A DNA stretch of 64,000 nt, taken from the NCBI GenBank assembly GCA_045598285.1, contig JAZLLU010000007.1:19952-83951 (forward strand), in the 5' to 3' direction. The notes beneath the pieces were generated by a model. It was not told the origin of the DNA. It worked only from the letters and a program-made list of their open reading frames with translations, and searched no databases. The translations under genes and the position numbers were made by a program. The stretch comes from RGIG5612 sp045598285. Its GTDB lineage: Bacteria > Bacillota > Clostridia > Lachnospirales > Lachnospiraceae. This document shows positions 35,868 through 45,259 of the stretch, in pieces; positions within the stretch are counted from its first letter, which is position 1; each line of letters opens with the position of its first letter.

Positions 35868-36662
35868 CTAAAACAAAGGATAAATTGTGTTGTTAAACCA
35901 AGTATAACCAAGGTCAATGTCAGGAAGAACACCAAGGTTAACAAGTAAACCACAAAGGAACCATAAAAGAATAAGAATTAAAATTACATTTATGATAATA
36001 CAGAAAACAAACAAACCTTTGTTACGATGTTTTCCATCATTAGACTCCTCATTGTAATCATCATATTGATTGTCATCATCAAAAGCATTATAAACATCTG
36101 CTCTACTTCTAACACGTTTAGATTTTTTAGGAGCCTCATAATCATCATAGTCATTATAACTATCTTCATCATAATTATCATATGAATCATAAACAGGCTC
36201 TGAGTAACGTTGTTGTCTTTTAGCAGTTGTTCTAGAAGGACGAGCGCTATAAGCGTCATCATAATCATCATAATCATAGTTGCTAGCATTTCTATTAGAA
36301 ACAGGCATAGCATCATAAGAATTATTTTCAATATTCTTTGGAGAAAGATAAGTTTTGTTAGCAGGAGATTCAGACTCTGCATAAGCTTCAGTAGAATTAT
36401 CAGAAGACTTAAGTGCAGTTGCAGCATTATATGCTTCATCATAAGCAATCTTTAAAGCTGCCGTACGTAAATTAGCAGGTTCATCTCCGTGTTTAATGTT
36501 ATTAAATAATACTGAAAATGTTTTTTTAGTCGCAAATAAAGCACTGTCATGATCACCAGTAATAGACTTAGCAAAATTATAAACATCCTTAGCGTATTTC
36601 TGGTATACAGCCTTGACAGCAGCTTTGTTTCCGTTCCTTATTTCTTGAATAATATCGTTCAT
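35868..36662 (-). CDS. Membrane-anchored protein with degenerate sigma-region-2 domain
   Basis: A 264-residue protein. Residues 1-80 (IIQEIRNGNKAAVKAVYQKYAKDVYNFAKSITGD...ALFATKKTFSVLFNNI) resemble region 2 of ECF sigma factors. Residues 80-215 form a low-complexity linker rich in Asp, Tyr, Ser and Asn. A basic KHRNKG is followed by one transmembrane segment (about 218-243) and a short outer tail. No region 4 is present, so it is unlikely to direct promoter recognition on its own. It is flanked by its own promoter and terminator. I do not know its function. Confidence 0.75.
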   Translation of the reverse strand: MNDIIQEIRNGNKAAVKAVYQKYAKDVYNFAKSITGDHDSALFATKKTFSVLFNNIKHGDEPANLRTAALKIAYDEAYNAATALKSSDNSTEAYAESESPANKTYLSPKNIENNSYDAMPVSNRNASNYDYDDYDDAYSARPSRTTAKRQQRYSEPVYDSYDNYDEDSYNDYDDYEAPKKSKRVRSRADVYNAFDDDNQYDDYNEESNDGKHRNKGLFVFCIIINVILILILLWFLCGLLVNLGVLPDIDLGYTWFNNTIYPLF

Positions 36663-36698
36663 TTATACACCTCAAAAAATAGAAAAAAACAAAATAAA

Positions 36699-36743
36699 TC
36701 AAACTCGTTTGAACATAATATCAAAAAACAAAATTAATTTCAA
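36699..36743 (-). promoter_or_regulatory. Promoter and palindrome upstream of the sigma-like gene
   Basis: On the minus strand: TTGAAA (36743-36738), 17-base spacer, TATTAT (36720-36715). At the expected start lies TCAAAC-TC-GTTTGA (36699-36712), an inverted repeat with six-base arms that may be an operator. It is not a LexA box because the half-site spacing is two rather than four. Confidence 0.6.
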
Positions 36744-36751
36744 CTAAAAAT

Positions 36752-37963
36752 TTAAAGATTTTGTAAAAAATTTTTAACAACTATTTGATGCAAAGGAAGA
36801 CGTCCCTTTTTGCGTGTAATCTCTACAAGATTAAGTTTGGTCATATCAACCAAAGAAGTTTTTATCGGATCTTCAAGCAAAAATTCTTCTAGAGATTTGA
36901 TTAATTGAGTTTGATAATCTTTGTTTTTCATATTAATAAAGTCAATAATAATTATCCCAGTAAGATTTCTTAAGCGAATTTGGTGAGCAATTTCCTTAGC
37001 AGCCTCAAGATTAATTTTAAGAAATTCTTTTTGAGAATCTTTTTGAGAAACATATTTACCCGAGTTAACATCAATCGAAGTTAAAGCCTCGGTAGGTTCA
37101 ATAACAATATAGCCACCAGACTTAAGCCATACTCTGTTGCAAAGAGCATCAGAAATATTTTTTCTTACATTATATAAGGTTTGTAACGAAGTAACTGAAT
37201 TGTCATAAAACTTAAGTTTATTTAAATCAGCAAATTGATAAGCTTCAAGATAAGAACGAATCTCATCATAAATAAGTTTATTGTCAGTGATAATTTGCCC
37301 TACCTCGTTATGATAGCCATCACGAATAGAAGAAATATAAGATTTAGGAGCTTTGTAAAGAAGCGAAAGATTTTTATTTTGGAAAGCAAGATCTTTAATA
37401 ACAAGCCAAAGCTTAACAAACAATTCAATCTCTTCAAAAATATCATCAACCTCAGCATGATAAGCATTAGTTCTAATAATAAAACCAAAATCAAAGTAAT
37501 TCAATTTGCTATAACGATTAGAAATAGCCTCGATTAATTCAGGCCATTTAAGTTTATTAGAAAAATGCACGCCAGGCTGTTTAAGCGAAAAGACAACATA
37601 CTTACCAACAAAATTAATGTTAGTTGTAAGAACAGGGTCTTTTTGTCCACTAGCCTCTTTAATAACCTGAACTAAAACCAAATCTCCCTGACGTAAAGGT
37701 CCAGGAGCTCTATCAGGATTAATAAAAATAGGATTATCAAAAGTATCTAAAGAATAATAACCAGTAAGGCCATTTTGAAATTCAATAAAAGCAGCATTAA
37801 TATTTTTGACGATATTAGAAACACGACCGACGTAAACATTGCCAAGAATACTCTCTTCGTTTCCGTCAACATTAATTTGCATGATATCATTATTGTTATC
37901 ATACAAAAGAGAAAAAATATAATTATCAATTTTAGTAATAACTAATTTACCTTGTTTTTTCAT
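36752..37963 (-). CDS. rng: Ribonuclease E/G family protein (RNase G type)
   Basis: Endoribonuclease of the RNase E/G family for rRNA and mRNA processing. The 403-residue protein has an N-terminal S1-like domain (GNVYVGRVSNIVKNINAAFIEFQNGLTGYY), 5'-sensor and DNase I-like regions, and the catalytic metal ligands in TSIDVNSG and IIIIDFINM. It ends shortly after LVEITRKKGR, so the CPxC zinc-link and small tetramer domain of E. coli RNase G are missing. It is three bases from the TIGR03936 gene, a usual clostridial linkage with radical-SAM genes and the L21 operon. A second endonuclease, RNase Y, lies at 47.8 kb. Confidence 0.92.
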   Translation of the reverse strand: MKKQGKLVITKIDNYIFSLLYDNNNDIMQINVDGNEESILGNVYVGRVSNIVKNINAAFIEFQNGLTGYYSLDTFDNPIFINPDRAPGPLRQGDLVLVQVIKEASGQKDPVLTTNINFVGKYVVFSLKQPGVHFSNKLKWPELIEAISNRYSKLNYFDFGFIIRTNAYHAEVDDIFEEIELFVKLWLVIKDLAFQNKNLSLLYKAPKSYISSIRDGYHNEVGQIITDNKLIYDEIRSYLEAYQFADLNKLKFYDNSVTSLQTLYNVRKNISDALCNRVWLKSGGYIVIEPTEALTSIDVNSGKYVSQKDSQKEFLKINLEAAKEIAHQIRLRNLTGIIIIDFINMKNKDYQTQLIKSLEEFLLEDPIKTSLVDMTKLNLVEITRKKGRLPLHQIVVKNFLQNL

Positions 37964-37966
37964 AAA

Positions 37967-38626
37967 TCAAACCGTTTGAAAATCCTCAAGAGAAACAAAA
38001 TTATCTGAAAACAAATCCACCCTTGTAATAATGAAATTAAATTTATTATAAGAAACATTAGCTAAATCACAAAGAGCGTTCAGAAGTAAATCAGCTTTCA
38101 AATTATTATCAGAGGCAGCAGATACAAGAAAAACTAAATCTTCATTATCAAAATAAAGTTCATGTATCGCTGGCCTTATATCAACGTCTTTTATTCCACT
38201 CTTAGAAGATTTAGAAACAATAAAAGACTCTTTATTAAGTAATAAATCTAAAGTAGAAGAATCAAAATTAAAAGAACCAGAAACGCGATATTTAGCAAAT
38301 TTAAGAGCAGCCATAGCATTAAAATTGCCAACAACTTCCTTAACACTTAAAATCTCAAAACCATCACCACAAAACAAATTAAGATTATTAAAAATTAAAA
38401 CGAGGTCCTGGCCATCTTTGATCTCAGCATCAAGATATTCGCCATTACTTAAAATGCCTACACCAAGAGGTTGAGCAAAACTAAGTTTTTGGTGAGGATT
38501 AAAACCTTCAGAATATTCCATTAAAACATCAGCACGATTAAAAAGTCTTTGGAAAAATCTTAAAATATCAAGATGCCCAAGGTACCTTGCAGCATTTTTT
38601 TTAGCAAAACGAATTCTAATTCTCAA
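37967..38626 (-). CDS. TIGR03936 family (DUF2344) radical-SAM-linked protein
   Basis: A 219-residue protein of the DUF2344 family that accompanies, or is fused to, TIGR03960 radical-SAM proteins. The family opening RIRIRFAKKNAARYLGHLDILRFFQRLFNRA and EYSEGFNPHQKLSFAQPLGVGILS are clear. The start is TTG 38626, eight bases after AAAGGAGG; the frame is open 59 codons further but that region belongs to the preceding gene. It overlaps that gene by 11 bases. Probably works with the radical-SAM partner in RNA or protein modification; the reaction is unknown. Confidence 0.88.
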   Translation of the reverse strand: MRIRIRFAKKNAARYLGHLDILRFFQRLFNRADVLMEYSEGFNPHQKLSFAQPLGVGILSNGEYLDAEIKDGQDLVLIFNNLNLFCGDGFEILSVKEVVGNFNAMAALKFAKYRVSGSFNFDSSTLDLLLNKESFIVSKSSKSGIKDVDIRPAIHELYFDNEDLVFLVSAASDNNLKADLLLNALCDLANVSYNKFNFIITRVDLFSDNFVSLEDFQTV

Positions 38627-40478
38627 AGCAGATACCTCCTTTGAAACAATTAGCACCGCAACCAGCGCAAAGCTCTTTACAATTAGGAGTAACTTTTTCT
38701 TCAAGGGCGTTTTTCCATTCTCGAATAAGGAATTCTTTAGTGACGCCAACATCAATAAAATCCCAAGGAAAAACTTCGTCAAGATTTCTACTTCTATAAA
38801 CATAAAAATCTAAACCAAATTCCGCTCTATTAATTGCATCAAGCCAAATGTCATAATTAAAGAAATCTGTCCATGAATCAAACATAGCGCCATTTTTATA
38901 AGCATCAAGAATAATAGAACCAACTTTTCTATCACCTCTGGCAAGAAGTCCTTCAATAACAGAAGTCTTAGCATCGTGCCAATTATATCTAATACTCTTT
39001 TTATTAAGTTGTTCATGTATCGAATCATTTAAAAAATGAGCCTTATCCAAATAAGTTTCAGGCGAATACATAGGAGCCCACTCAAAAGGAGTAAAAGGTT
39101 TAGGAATAAAGAATGAAGTACTAACAGTAATTTGAACCTTACCAATACGCTCTTTTTTAGGAACAGTTTCATAATAAGTTTCAGCAATTAACTCGGCTAA
39201 ATTAGAAATACCTAAAATATCATCATTGGTTTCGGTAGGAAGACCAAGCATAAAATACAATTTAACCTTATTCCATCCACCTTTGAAAGCTAAAGAAGAA
39301 CCATTAATAATATCCTCTTCACAAATACCCTTGTTGATAACATCTCTAAGCCTTTGACTACCTGCTTCAGGAGCAAAAGTTAAAGAACTCTTTCTTACAT
39401 CTTGAACTTTATTCATAACATCCAAAGAAAACTCATCAATACGAAGAGAAGGCAAAGAAATATTAACCTTTTTATCCTTAAATTCAGATAAAAGAAAATC
39501 TAAAAGTTCTTTTAAATCAGGATAATCACTCGTGCTAAGAGAAGATAAAGAAAGCTCTTCAAAACCAGTGTTTTTTATGAGTTCAACAGCTTTGTTTTTA
39601 AGAAAATCTAACGACCTAGTACGAAGCGGTTTATATACTTGACCCGCCTGACAAAATCTACAACCACGAATACAACCACGTTGAACTTCTAAAACAGCTC
39701 TATCTTGAGTTGCTTGAACATAAGGTACAACAGGAGCATCAGGATAAAAAGTATTGCTTAAATCGCAAACAACTTGTTTTATTATTTTAGTTGGAACACC
39801 ACTTTCAATAGGTTCAAAAGAATTAATCGTACCATCATCATTGTAAGAAATAGAATATAAAGAAGGAACGTAAATCCCAGGAATGTTGGCAGCAGCTCTT
39901 AAAAAAGCTTCTCTACTTTCTCTGCGAGCCTTAAAATCCTTATAAAGATTTAGTAAATCATAATAAACACATTCACCTTCACCAATATAAAATAAATCAA
40001 AAAAGTCAGCTAAAGGTTCAGGATTATAAGTACATGGACCGCCGCCAATAACTATAGGGTCGCACTCATCTCTATCTAAAGCTAGTAAAGGAATATCAGA
40101 CAAATCAAGAATTTGTAAAACATTCGTATAAGCCATTTCATATTGAAGAGTGATGCCAAGAAAATCAAAATCTTTTACAGGGTCTTGTGACTCCAATGCA
40201 AATAAAGGAATACACTTCTTTTTTAAGATAGTATGCAAATCATTCCAAGGTGAAAAAACTCTTTCACACCAAATATCATCTCGTTCATTAAGCATAGAGT
40301 AAATAATTTGTAGACCAAGATGACTCATGCCAATTTCATAAACATCTGGAAAACACATAGCAAAACGAACATCTATATTCTCAAGGTCTTTATAGACAGA
40401 GTTAATTTCACCGCCAGTATATCTAGCAGGCTTTTCAATATTCATTAAAATTTCATTCGATAAAGCAAGTTTACGCAT
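38616..40478 (-). CDS. TIGR03960 family B12-binding-like radical SAM protein
   Basis: A 620-residue radical-SAM protein with an N-terminal B12-binding-like domain (ending GGGPCTYNPEPLADFFD, GEGE) and the cluster motif CIRGCRFCQAG. The C-terminal part has CKELCAGCGANCFKGG, an extra cysteine cluster that could hold a second Fe-S centre. I use ATG 40478, two bases after the recU stop; ATG 40493 is an alternative. The family always travels with TIGR03936, as here. Substrate unknown. Confidence 0.9.
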   Translation of the reverse strand: MRKLALSNEILMNIEKPARYTGGEINSVYKDLENIDVRFAMCFPDVYEIGMSHLGLQIIYSMLNERDDIWCERVFSPWNDLHTILKKKCIPLFALESQDPVKDFDFLGITLQYEMAYTNVLQILDLSDIPLLALDRDECDPIVIGGGPCTYNPEPLADFFDLFYIGEGECVYYDLLNLYKDFKARRESREAFLRAAANIPGIYVPSLYSISYNDDGTINSFEPIESGVPTKIIKQVVCDLSNTFYPDAPVVPYVQATQDRAVLEVQRGCIRGCRFCQAGQVYKPLRTRSLDFLKNKAVELIKNTGFEELSLSSLSTSDYPDLKELLDFLLSEFKDKKVNISLPSLRIDEFSLDVMNKVQDVRKSSLTFAPEAGSQRLRDVINKGICEEDIINGSSLAFKGGWNKVKLYFMLGLPTETNDDILGISNLAELIAETYYETVPKKERIGKVQITVSTSFFIPKPFTPFEWAPMYSPETYLDKAHFLNDSIHEQLNKKSIRYNWHDAKTSVIEGLLARGDRKVGSIILDAYKNGAMFDSWTDFFNYDIWLDAINRAEFGLDFYVYRSRNLDEVFPWDFIDVGVTKEFLIREWKNALEEKVTPNCKELCAGCGANCFKGGICFEN

Positions 40479-40479
40479 A

Positions 40480-41010
40480 CTAATCTCTTTCATTAATATC
40501 TTTGTTAATGCCCTCTAAATAATGAAGAGGAACACCAAGTTTTTCAAAAATAAAAAAGTTTTCATCAAGTTCATTTATATTTACACTTTTCTTGCCACCA
40601 TCATTAGCGCGTAAGAAAAATTTTTTTAATTCGTAAAATCTCATATAATAAAATTTATCAGATTTAGAAAAATAAATAATTAAAAAAGAAATACCACCCT
40701 GATTTTCAAAATCTTCCATAAACTTAAATTGATGCTCATGTAAATTAGAAAATGAAAATGAATCACTCGAACATTCCTTTGCATCAAAACAAACAGGAAA
40801 AGATTGGACAACACCAATATAATCAACAGTACTTTTTTGTTCAAAATATCCAAGAGTTATATGCCGTTTATCATCAATCTCTACAGGTTTAATAGGAGTC
40901 GGAATTTTTTGAACAAGAGCAAGTCCAAGTTCACGATACTTTTCGTTAGATTGGTTTATTAAATTTTCAAGACTAGAACCTCTTAGTCCTCTACTATCCC
41001 AGGTTGCCAT
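40480..41010 (-). CDS. recU: Holliday junction resolvase RecU
   Basis: A 176-residue RecU, the Firmicutes Holliday junction resolvase. Typical opening TWDSRGLRGSSLENLINQSNEKYRELGLALVQKIPTPIKPV, then the nuclease core STVDYIGVVQSFPVCFDAKE with metal-binding Asp/Glu and catalytic Lys. It overlaps the upstream pseudouridine synthase gene by 28 bases. In Bacillus recU neighbours a penicillin-binding protein gene; here it lies in a run with coaE and polA instead. Confidence 0.93.
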   Translation of the reverse strand: MATWDSRGLRGSSLENLINQSNEKYRELGLALVQKIPTPIKPVEIDDKRHITLGYFEQKSTVDYIGVVQSFPVCFDAKECSSDSFSFSNLHEHQFKFMEDFENQGGISFLIIYFSKSDKFYYMRFYELKKFFLRANDGGKKSVNINELDENFFIFEKLGVPLHYLEGINKDINERD

Positions 41011-41996
41011 AAATTTTCACCTTTTAATAAATCAATAAAATAATCAGGAAGCTGAGCATTAACTGAAAGCCCGTTAAGATAAACAAGATCATCTTCCATA
41101 GAAACAAATTTTACATTTCTTGCATGTAAAAGTTGAGCTTTAATATTATATTTTTTCTTAAAAACATGATTAGTAAAAATATCACCATATTTATTATCAC
41201 CAATTAAATAATGCCCAATAGAAGCAAGGTGAGCCCTAATTTGATGACTTTTACCAGTAATAAGATTAACCTCAAGTAAAGTCAAACTACCATTGTTAAT
41301 TAAAGGTTTATAAGTAGTAATAATTTTTTTGCCCTGACCATTAAGATTGTTTTCAAAAACAGAAACAGTATTAGATTGTTTGTTTTTGAATAGATAACCT
41401 TTAATAGTTTGTGTTTCTTCTAAAACGCCATTAACGACGCATAAATAATTTTTTGTTAAAAAACGATTTTTAATAGCCTCATTAAGAAGTCGAGTCGTTT
41501 TAAGATTTTTACCAGCAAGAATAATACCAGTAGTATTTCTATCAAGTCTGTTAGAAACGCCAGACTTAAAATCAAACAGCGAATCATCAGAAGGCCTGCC
41601 AAGCGATAAATACTCAAAAAGCATCTCATTCAAAGAATAATCAGAAAACTTAGATTTTTGAGAAAGAATACCGAAAGGTTTATTAAGTATAATAATATTG
41701 TCATCTTCATAGCAAATAATTCTAGGAACAATATTTACTCTGCTATAATCAGCATTATCAATAGTAACCGCATTATTTTGCTTGAAATTTTCAATCGTTT
41801 CTTCTGCTAAAAAAAGTTTAACAACATCACCATCTTGTAAAATTTCATTACCGACAGCTTTTTTGTTATTTAAGGTGATATTTTTTTTACGAAGCATTTT
41901 ATAAACAAAGTTTTTAGAAGCAAAATTAAGATACTTGAATAAAAACTTATCAAATCTACCACCAGCATATTCATTTGAAACGATAATCTCTCTCAA
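40983..41996 (-). CDS. RluA family pseudouridine synthase
   Basis: A 337-residue pseudouridine synthase with an N-terminal S4-like domain (RFDKFLFKYLNFASKNFVYKMLRKKNITLNNKKA) and catalytic motif SNRLDRNTTGIILAGK, followed by GKSHQIRAHLASIGHYLIGDNKYG. It is distinct from RluD at 27.3 kb, which suggests an RluC-like large-subunit rRNA target, but specificity cannot be read from sequence. It lies nine bases after coaE. Confidence 0.88.
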   Translation of the reverse strand: MREIIVSNEYAGGRFDKFLFKYLNFASKNFVYKMLRKKNITLNNKKAVGNEILQDGDVVKLFLAEETIENFKQNNAVTIDNADYSRVNIVPRIICYEDDNIIILNKPFGILSQKSKFSDYSLNEMLFEYLSLGRPSDDSLFDFKSGVSNRLDRNTTGIILAGKNLKTTRLLNEAIKNRFLTKNYLCVVNGVLEETQTIKGYLFKNKQSNTVSVFENNLNGQGKKIITTYKPLINNGSLTLLEVNLITGKSHQIRAHLASIGHYLIGDNKYGDIFTNHVFKKKYNIKAQLLHARNVKFVSMEDDLVYLNGLSVNAQLPDYFIDLLKGENLWQPGIVED

Positions 41997-42005
41997 GTAA
42001 AACTC

Positions 42006-42605
42006 CTAAAGTGAATTAAACCAATTGCTAATTTGCTTTTTTGAAAAATCAATAGATTCAGAATTATCAATAACAAAATCACAATTATTTTTATATTGAT
42101 CATCAGAAAGTTGGTTTTCCATAATATTTTCACATCTTTCTAATGAATAACCTCTACTCTCAATTAAACGATTTATTCTAATATCTTTTCTAGCATAAAC
42201 AAACCAAAGATAATCAAGTAAATCTTTATAACCAGCCTCAATCAAAATAGCAGATTCAAGAATAATTAAGGCGTTATTATCTATAGAATAAATATCATCA
42301 AAAATTTTAAGAATCTCAACTCTAACTAGCGGATGAATAATAGAATTTAATAATTTAAGTTTATCAGGATTTTTAAAAACGATTTTAGACAATTGTATTC
42401 TGTCGATACATGTTACGCCATCAATATCACGAAGTATATCATTACCAAAAGCATCGCAAACAGCATTAAAAGCACTTTTAGAGGGTTTCATAAGTTCGCG
42501 TGCAACTTCATCTGCTAAAATAATATGAGCGTTATAATCGGATTTTAAGATGTCTAAAATGGTACTTTTTCCAGAACCAACACCACCAGTTACTCCAATA
42601 ATCAT
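42006..42605 (-). CDS. coaE: Dephospho-CoA kinase
   Basis: Last step of coenzyme A synthesis. The 199-residue protein has P-loop GVTGGVGSGKST at residues 4-15, HIILADEVARELMKP, and LLNSIIHPLVR, typical of CoaE. It overlaps the polA stop by one base, the common polA-coaE order. Confidence 0.95.
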   Translation of the reverse strand: MIIGVTGGVGSGKSTILDILKSDYNAHIILADEVARELMKPSKSAFNAVCDAFGNDILRDIDGVTCIDRIQLSKIVFKNPDKLKLLNSIIHPLVRVEILKIFDDIYSIDNNALIILESAILIEAGYKDLLDYLWFVYARKDIRINRLIESRGYSLERCENIMENQLSDDQYKNNCDFVIDNSESIDFSKKQISNWFNSL

Positions 42606-45253
42606 TAATGTGCCTCAAACCAATCTTTTCCAACTTCAACTTCAACTTCTAAAGGAACTTGTGTTTTAGCTGCACTCTTCATTTCGGAATATAAAATCTC
42701 TTTTACAATTTTTTCTTCTTCAATTGGAGCCTCAACTAATAACTCGTCATGAACTTGCAAAACAATACGAGCTTTAAGATTGTTTTTTAATAATGCTCTT
42801 TCAACATTAATCATAGCAATTTTCATAATATCAGCAGCACTACCTTGGATAGGTGCATTTTTAGCTGCTCTTTCGCCAAAAGAACGCTGAATAAAATTAC
42901 TAGAAGTAATTTCAGGAATAGGTCTTCTTCTATCAAAAAGTGTCGTAGTAAATCCATTCATTTTTGCAAAAGCAACAGTGCTATCAAGATATTTTTTAAC
43001 ATCAGGATATGTCTGAAAATACTGATTAATATATTCGTTAGCTTGATTTTTTGAAATACTCAAATCTTGACTAAGTCCAAAAGAACTTATACCGTAAACA
43101 ATACCAAAGTTAACAGCCTTGGCATTTCTTCTTTGCTCTTTAGTAACCTCATCAATAGGAGTATTAAAAACTTTAGAAGCAGTAATTTTATGAATATCAG
43201 CATCACTTTTATAAGCTTCGATTAAGTTTTTATCACCTGAAAGTTCCGCTAAAAGTCTAAGCTCAATTTGAGAATAGTCAGCATCCAAAAGAACAAAGCC
43301 TTCTTTAGCTACAAAAGCCTTTCGAATTTCTTGCCCTAATTCAGAACGAATAGGAATATTTTGAAGATTAGGATCTGAAGAACTAATACGGCCAGTTGCA
43401 GTAACAGTTTGGTTAAAAGTTCCGTGAATCCTACCATCCTCAGAAATATAAGCAGGTAATCCATCAGCATAAGTAGATTTAAGTTTTGACACCTGTCTAT
43501 ATTTTAAAATCTTATTTACAAAAGGAAATTCATCAGCAAGCTTTTCTAAAACATCAGCAGAAGTTGAATATCCCGTCTTAGTTTTCTTACCATGAGGAAG
43601 TTTTAAATTTTCAAATAAAATAACACCTAATTGTTTAGGAGAATTAATATTGAATTCTTCGCCAGCCTCAATATATATTTCTTTTTCTAAAGATTCTAAA
43701 GTATCTTTAAGCTGTAAAGAAAAATCGTTCAAAGCTTTTTTATCAACTAAAATGCCAACTCTTTCCATGTTATAAAGTGAATATAAAAGAGGCATTTCCA
43801 TTTTGGTAAAAAGTTTATACATATTAGATTTAATTAATTCATCTTTAAGCGCATTAAAACAATCAAGCGCTGATAAGCTAATAAGACTTGCAAGCTCATA
43901 AACATTGTTCGAATTCGTTTGTAGTGCCTGTGCAATATTAGATTTTCCAATAAGAATTTCTTTGGTAGGAACATTCCTTCCTAAATATTTTTCTGAAATA
44001 TCATGAAACATATAAGAAGGAGCATTTGGATTTAAAAGATAAGCCATGATTTTTAAATCATAAATATTAGTAGAAATAAAATCACTGCAATCTACAGCAT
44101 GAAGCATATCTTTTAAATCAAAAACATAAATTTCATTTTTTAAGTTAAGTAAGTTAATTACTAAAGAACGAAAACTACTCTTTTGTAAATCACAAAAAAC
44201 TAATGAATTAAATTTTTTATCAATATAGTAAGAAACAGATAAAACACTTAAATTTTCGTCAAAGAAAAGGCCAAAACTAAAACCGATATCTTTGGCTAAA
44301 TCAATAAAACTATTTAATTCATCAAGAGAATATTTTAATGAATAATTAAATTCAAAATTTTCAATATTATTTATTTCAAATCTCTTTAAAAAAGAGTTGA
44401 ATTTTAATCGATTAAAAATTTCATAAGAATCATTATTGTAAAAAACACTTTCGTTTTCTAAAAACGAATCTTTGAAATCAAAAGGAACGGGTGCATCTTT
44501 AATAATTGTCGCAAGTTTAAGACTAAGTCTACCCTGTTCAATAAACTCACCTAAATTAGTTCTTGCTTTGTTTGGGGTAATCTCATCTATATGAGCATAA
44601 GCATTTTCTAAAGATTTATATTGAGAAATAATATTAACTGCAGTTTTTTCGCCAATTCCAGGAATACCAGGAATATTATCAGATGCATCGCCCTGTAGAG
44701 CCTTAACCTCAATAAATTCACTAGGGGTAACGCCATATTTTTCTAAAACATCACAAGCAAAATAATTTTCAATTTCAGTACCACCAGATTTAGTTTTAGG
44801 AATAGAAATAAGAATTTTATCAGAAGCGAGTTGTAAAAGATCTCTATCGCCAGATAAAATAACAACATCAAAACCTTCTTTGCTAGCAAGACATGAATAA
44901 GTTCCTAAAATATCATCAGCTTCAAATCCACTAACTTCAGCAGTTTTGATATTCATAGCATGTAAAACATCTTTTAATACAGGAACCTGCTCTAAAAGTT
45001 CAGGAGGCATTCCCTTTCTAGTGCCTTTATAAGCATCATACATCTTATGCCTAAAGGTTTTATCTTTAAGGTCAAAAGCAACAATCACATGTGTTGGACA
45101 ATGCTTTGCATAAGCATTAAAAAAGATATTAAGAAAACCATATATTGCATTAGTATGAAGTCCCTCTGCATTAGTTTTCAGAGGGACTCCATAAAAAGCT
45201 CTGTTAATTATACTATGTCCATCAATTAATAATAATTTATTGCTTGAACCCAT
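42605..45253 (-). CDS. polA: DNA polymerase I
   Basis: An 882-residue PolA for Okazaki fragment and repair synthesis. The N-terminal 5'-3' exonuclease is intact (KMYDAYKGTRKGMPPE, EVSGFEADDILGTY, LSGDRDLLQL). The middle 3'-5' exonuclease-like domain lacks the Asp-x-Glu motif (IGFSFGLFFDENL), so proofreading is predicted to be lost, as in many Firmicutes. The polymerase domain has motif A DYSQIELRLLAE, motif B RRNAKAVNFGIVYG and motif C QVHDELLVE. Confidence 0.96.
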   Translation of the reverse strand: MGSSNKLLLIDGHSIINRAFYGVPLKTNAEGLHTNAIYGFLNIFFNAYAKHCPTHVIVAFDLKDKTFRHKMYDAYKGTRKGMPPELLEQVPVLKDVLHAMNIKTAEVSGFEADDILGTYSCLASKEGFDVVILSGDRDLLQLASDKILISIPKTKSGGTEIENYFACDVLEKYGVTPSEFIEVKALQGDASDNIPGIPGIGEKTAVNIISQYKSLENAYAHIDEITPNKARTNLGEFIEQGRLSLKLATIIKDAPVPFDFKDSFLENESVFYNNDSYEIFNRLKFNSFLKRFEINNIENFEFNYSLKYSLDELNSFIDLAKDIGFSFGLFFDENLSVLSVSYYIDKKFNSLVFCDLQKSSFRSLVINLLNLKNEIYVFDLKDMLHAVDCSDFISTNIYDLKIMAYLLNPNAPSYMFHDISEKYLGRNVPTKEILIGKSNIAQALQTNSNNVYELASLISLSALDCFNALKDELIKSNMYKLFTKMEMPLLYSLYNMERVGILVDKKALNDFSLQLKDTLESLEKEIYIEAGEEFNINSPKQLGVILFENLKLPHGKKTKTGYSTSADVLEKLADEFPFVNKILKYRQVSKLKSTYADGLPAYISEDGRIHGTFNQTVTATGRISSSDPNLQNIPIRSELGQEIRKAFVAKEGFVLLDADYSQIELRLLAELSGDKNLIEAYKSDADIHKITASKVFNTPIDEVTKEQRRNAKAVNFGIVYGISSFGLSQDLSISKNQANEYINQYFQTYPDVKKYLDSTVAFAKMNGFTTTLFDRRRPIPEITSSNFIQRSFGERAAKNAPIQGSAADIMKIAMINVERALLKNNLKARIVLQVHDELLVEAPIEEEKIVKEILYSEMKSAAKTQVPLEVEVEVGKDWFEAH

Positions 45254-45259
45254 ACTAAA

